37,496 nt of DNA. It comes from Verrucomicrobiia bacterium (GTDB taxonomy: Bacteria; Verrucomicrobiota; Verrucomicrobiia; Verrucomicrobiales; DEV007). Positions 34,601 to 37,496 of this stretch are shown piece after piece (the stretch's first letter is position 1; each line of letters starts with the position of its first letter). The translations under genes were made by a program, and so were the position numbers. The stretch is taken from contig JAGRPC010000086.1 of assembly GCA_020439925.1 (NCBI GenBank), positions 1 to 37,496 of the forward strand. The letters are read 5' to 3'. The notes beneath the pieces were generated by a model. The model worked only from the letters and a program-made list of their open reading frames with translations, was not told the origin of the DNA and did not search any database.

Positions 34601-35566
34601 TTGAAAACGGAAAGTTTGGTTGTGGTTTCCCTGGTGGTCGCTTTGACGGCCCTCGAAGCGGTTTCCAGAGTGGTCGAGCCCCGGCTCTCGGCCGATGTCC
34701 GGCAGATGCTGGCCCAGAATGAAATTGCCGACCGCGTCCGAGAGGCCAAGAACGAGGATAGGGCATCCATCCTGGTGATCGGAAATTCATTGGCAAGGGC
34801 CTCAATCCTTCCCGACGAGATCGCGGTTGCTATCGATTCAACGGAGGGGAAGCCGCCGGAGGTTCTCTACATCACGCCGGATGCCAGCGGTATCAACGAA
34901 TGGGCGGCGGCCTACCGCAAGGCTTTTGCGCCCGATCTTGGGGTCGAGCTTCCGGATCTGATCATCATCGTAGCGGGCCCATGGCACCTCGTGGATCATG
35001 CTGTCAGCAGTCCCGAGAAATTGTCGGCCTACCATGTGTCTTCTCGTGATCGATTGGATGTGGCCTGGAATTGGTTCTCCGACATCGGCGCTCGTTGTCG
35101 TTTTGCACTGGCGGGTGTCTCGCGCCTTTTCGCCAATCGGGAGAGGGTTCAACCTCTCCTGTTTTATGGTTGGGTGCCCGGATATGAAGTCACCGCTCAA
35201 AGACTGAACCAGACAAGCAGCTTACGAGCTGAGGACCGTTCCGGTCGAGATGAACCGGCGTCGGTTCGCCCCGCCGACACCACTTCAAGATTGGAACTGC
35301 TTCTTGATTCTCTCGGAGTGGAGCCGGAACAGGTTTTGATCGCGGCCGTACCCTTGCCAGAGCACTACAAACTGCCCGAATCGGTGGTATCCGTTGCGAG
35401 GGCGCGAGGGATCAATGTCTTCACCGAGGCCGCGGAGAAAGAATGGCCTGCTTCGGCGTTTCCGGACGGTTACCACATGTCTTCCGAAGCGGGGCGGGCA
35501 TTCTCCAGGGAGCTCGAGAATTTCATCCGATCGCGCCAGAACGGAGGCTATCAGCCTTCGCGATAA
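34601..35566 (+). CDS. SGNH-like periplasmic protein, partner of MBOAT copy 2
   Basis: This 321-residue protein has an N-terminal hydrophobic anchor (about 5-22) and a periplasmic domain. The nucleophile block reads ILVIGNSLARASI, so GDS is GNS (61-63), and the C-terminal block FPDGYHMSSEAG keeps Asp289 and His292. Sequence likeness to the other SGNH gene is low, so the assignment leans on these two blocks and the MBOAT partner. The start is a TTG at 34601, 12 bp after the MBOAT stop; no ATG precedes the anchor. Its 3' end overlaps the convergent flippase gene by 16 bp. It may complete acyl transfer outside the membrane. Confidence 0.7.
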   Translation: MKTESLVVVSLVVALTALEAVSRVVEPRLSADVRQMLAQNEIADRVREAKNEDRASILVIGNSLARASILPDEIAVAIDSTEGKPPEVLYITPDASGINEWAAAYRKAFAPDLGVELPDLIIIVAGPWHLVDHAVSSPEKLSAYHVSSRDRLDVAWNWFSDIGARCRFALAGVSRLFANRERVQPLLFYGWVPGYEVTAQRLNQTSSLRAEDRSGRDEPASVRPADTTSRLELLLDSLGVEPEQVLIAAVPLPEHYKLPESVVSVARARGINVFTEAAEKEWPASAFPDGYHMSSEAGRAFSRELENFIRSRQNGGYQPSR

Positions 35567-37068
35567 ACCCGGGGAAAGATACGAGATAGCAGCAGGCGTC
35601 GTTCTGCGGTCGTGAACGTGGCCAACAGCAGCAGGGGCAGCGACACGGCTCCGTAGAGCGCGCCGAGAAGCGAGAGGCGCAAATAGTCGGGAGCGAGATA
35701 GTCACCGAGCAGGCGTGCAAACAGGACGCCCAGAATCAGGTAGGGGATGGAGTGTCGAAGCAGGTGCGCCCAGAAACGGAAAAAACCGCAGTCGCAGCTG
35801 CGTGAAATCAGCCAGGGCACATATAGGCCGAAGAGGAGGAGGAGTTCCGTGGCGGTCGCGTAGACCACCCCCAGAAATCCGACCTTAATGACGAGCACGA
35901 TGCTCAGAATCGCGTTGAAAGCGCCGCCCGTGAGACAGGCGATCGCGAGCCAGTGTTGCTTGTTCTGACTGTAGAAAAAGCTCCAAACGGGATATTGCGC
36001 AAGCATCACGCAGGTGGGAGCGGTGAGAATGATAAGAACTTGTCCGGACTCCGCAAAGGAAGGGCCGATCCATCGTTCGATGAACGGTGGTCCGAAAATT
36101 GCGATCCCCGCACCTCCGATGGCGGCGAAGGCGCTGCTGAAAGAGGTTGTCTTGAGGAAATTTCGCCGCAGCCCTTCACGGTCGTTCCTGCCATCGAGTT
36201 GGCTGAAGGCGGCCACGAAGTTTCCTCCGAAGATGGCATTGATGACGTCGGTGAAAAGCGAGAGGAAACGGGCTCCGATGGAATAGACCGGCACCTGCTG
36301 GATGCCGGAAAAGTGTCCGATGATGACGGGGTCGACTCCGTTGCGGAGTTGGTGGCCGAGGTTCGCCATCATCGCCGAAACGCTGTATCGAAGGAAAGGC
36401 GAGAGTTCGGCGGGGCGCCTCCGAACGAACGAAATGCCGTTCCGCGGATCGACTTTCCGGGCGAAGAATCGCAGCAATGCCTGATCGACGAGGTCCGTGA
36501 GGATGAAAATCACGAGGAGCGTTTTCAATCCGTGACCCAGGGATAAGAAGTAGATGAGGCAGCTTGATTGAATGACAGTCTTGAAGATGGCGATGAGTCC
36601 GATCAAGTCATAGCGGACATGGCTCTTGAGGATGACCTCATAGATTCTCGTCACAAACCGAAGTGCGGTAGCGAGACCAAGTGCGAGAATCAGCCAGCGC
36701 ACTTCGAGCAGCACGGCATCCGCCGACAGCCAGAGCGGCACCAAGAAGGCCAGGGCCAGACTTGTCAAAGCCGCCGCCAGGGCGATTCGACCAAAGAGGT
36801 AATTCAGGGTGCGAACCGTTGCCTGGAACCGGTTCGGATCCCCGGAACCAATGGCTTGGCCCAGAAACCGGGTTCCCGAAAAGGAAACACCGAGATCGAG
36901 CAACTGCAGGTAGGCGATGATTGCCAGCGCGACAATCCAAAGCCCGTATTGCTCCTCTCCCAACCGATGCACCATCAGGGGAGTCGTGATGAACATTGCG
37001 GCGACCTTCAAGGTCTGCTCCAAAACACTGAGCGCCGAGCCTCGGATGAGTTTGCTGGCCAGGGACAT
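35551..37068 (-). CDS. Polysaccharide flippase (Wzx-like, MOP superfamily)
   Basis: This 505-residue protein has about 12-14 hydrophobic segments. It begins MSLASKLIRGSALSVLEQTL, with FITTPLMVHRLGEEQYGLWI, a recognisable polysaccharide-synthesis/Wzx start, and ALAIIAYLQLLDLGVS next. The mid region has MMANLGHQLRNGVDPVIIGH, also typical of Wzx-type flippases. It should flip the undecaprenyl-linked repeat unit to the periplasm for the polymerase. ATG 37068 is used; a GTG at 37104 gives a 517-residue form overlapping the upstream methyltransferase by 16 bp. Neither start has a clear ribosome site. The gene ends tail-to-tail with the SGNH-like gene, overlapping by 16 bp. Confidence 0.88.
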   Translation of the reverse strand: MSLASKLIRGSALSVLEQTLKVAAMFITTPLMVHRLGEEQYGLWIVALAIIAYLQLLDLGVSFSGTRFLGQAIGSGDPNRFQATVRTLNYLFGRIALAAALTSLALAFLVPLWLSADAVLLEVRWLILALGLATALRFVTRIYEVILKSHVRYDLIGLIAIFKTVIQSSCLIYFLSLGHGLKTLLVIFILTDLVDQALLRFFARKVDPRNGISFVRRRPAELSPFLRYSVSAMMANLGHQLRNGVDPVIIGHFSGIQQVPVYSIGARFLSLFTDVINAIFGGNFVAAFSQLDGRNDREGLRRNFLKTTSFSSAFAAIGGAGIAIFGPPFIERWIGPSFAESGQVLIILTAPTCVMLAQYPVWSFFYSQNKQHWLAIACLTGGAFNAILSIVLVIKVGFLGVVYATATELLLLFGLYVPWLISRSCDCGFFRFWAHLLRHSIPYLILGVLFARLLGDYLAPDYLRLSLLGALYGAVSLPLLLLATFTTAERRLLLSRIFPRVYREG

Positions 37069-37088
37069 CAATGGTTTGATCTGGTTTG

Positions 37089-37496
37089 TCAGTCGTTCTT
37101 CCACGCCGCGAGTGAAACGGATTGGAAGAGCCGGTCGGAAAAACGGCGACGGAGTTGTTTCGGAAGCGCGCCGACCAGCGCTTCGACGCCGTCATGGGCC
37201 AGGTTGAGCGGCGTATTTCGGAGAAGGCGACCTTTCCGGTGAATCGCAGTCCGGCCGAAGCCGTGGCGTTTCAAGAGGCTTCGCATCTCCCGGTAGCTCC
37301 ATTCGTGGAAATGGAAACCATCGAGGGTATCGCCGAAGTGGACGGAGACATCGTGCGGGCCGGAGAAGCGATGGGGGGTGTCGAACACATAGACACCGCC
37401 GGGTTTGAGGAGGCGGCGAACCATTTCAAAGTGGGGATCCACGTCGTCGGGATGGAGGTGCTCAAGGAACTGGTAGCTGAAAGCGATGTCGGCGCA
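37089..37496 (-). CDS. Class I SAM-dependent methyltransferase, 5' end cut by the window
   Basis: The frame stays open to the window edge, so the N-terminal part and the SAM-binding glycine motif lie outside. The visible C-terminal portion of about 135 residues begins CADIAFSYQFLEHLHPDD, the motif IV region of methyltransferase type 11/12 proteins. It continues with MVRRLLKPGGVYVFDTPH, the usual post-motif strand and turn, and GFHFHEWSYREMRSLLKRHG. It lies immediately upstream of the flippase with close or overlapping ends, so the two are co-transcribed. The substrate is unknown. Confidence 0.82.
   Translation of the reverse strand, partial: CADIAFSYQFLEHLHPDDVDPHFEMVRRLLKPGGVYVFDTPHRFSGPHDVSVHFGDTLDGFHFHEWSYREMRSLLKRHGFGRTAIHRKGRLLRNTPLNLAHDGVEALVGALPKQLRRRFSDRLFQSVSLAAWKND

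Overview
This window is a surface-polysaccharide (capsule, exopolysaccharide or O-antigen) biosynthesis locus from a Gram-negative bacterium. It encodes all the core parts of a Wzx/Wzy-type system: a Wza-like outer-membrane export lipoprotein (21-764), a membrane initiating phosphoglycosyltransferase (815-2266), a Wzc-like chain-length regulator and tyrosine autokinase (2336-4975), a Wzy/ligase-type polymerase (8574-9983) and a Wzx-like flippase (35551-37068). No rRNA, tRNA, mobile element or CRISPR array was seen. The GC content is moderately high. The gene styles (a short Wza, a fused E1 dehydrogenase, FkbH and ACP genes, many methyltransferases) recall Verrucomicrobiota or a related PVC lineage, but no marker gene is present and this placement is a weak guess.

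Layout. Plus strand 21-2266: export protein and initiating transferase. Minus strand 5301-2336: small PLDc_N-type membrane protein and kinase. Minus strand 9983-5689: polymerase, FkbH-like enzyme, acyl carrier protein and hexapeptide acyltransferase. Plus strand 10251-15575: methyltransferase, FkbM methyltransferase, hexapeptide acyltransferase, GmhA, glycosyltransferase and a second FkbM-like methyltransferase. Minus strand 25112-15572: an eight-gene tightly packed operon of fused E1 dehydrogenase, E2 acyltransferase, second ACP, glycosyltransferase, GmhB-HddC fusion, HddA, SGNH protein and MBOAT acyltransferase. Plus strand 25391-27428: deacetylase-fold protein and GNAT-like protein. Minus strand 32858-27443: glycosyltransferase, asparagine-synthetase-like amidotransferase, methyltransferase and acyltransferase-3. 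Plus strand 33179-35566: a second MBOAT/SGNH pair. Minus strand 37496-35551: partial methyltransferase and flippase.

How the genes may work together. GmhA, HddA and the GmhB-HddC fusion together would make GDP-D-glycero-alpha-D-manno-heptose from sedoheptulose 7-phosphate. No other complete nucleotide-sugar pathway is present, so the other sugars must come from elsewhere. One initiating transferase and three recognisable GT4-like transferases suggest a repeat unit of about four sugars or more. The unit appears heavily decorated: five methyltransferases, two MBOAT/SGNH pairs, an acyltransferase-3, two hexapeptide acyltransferases, a GNAT-like protein, a deacetylase-like protein and an amidotransferase.

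The most interesting inference is that the locus carries its own acyl-donor supply. One module is FkbH plus ACP (by family precedent, glyceryl-ACP). The other is a 2-oxoacid dehydrogenase E1/E2 pair without E3 but followed directly by an ACP, co-transcribed with heptose-activation and MBOAT/SGNH genes. Its substrate and product cannot be read from sequence.
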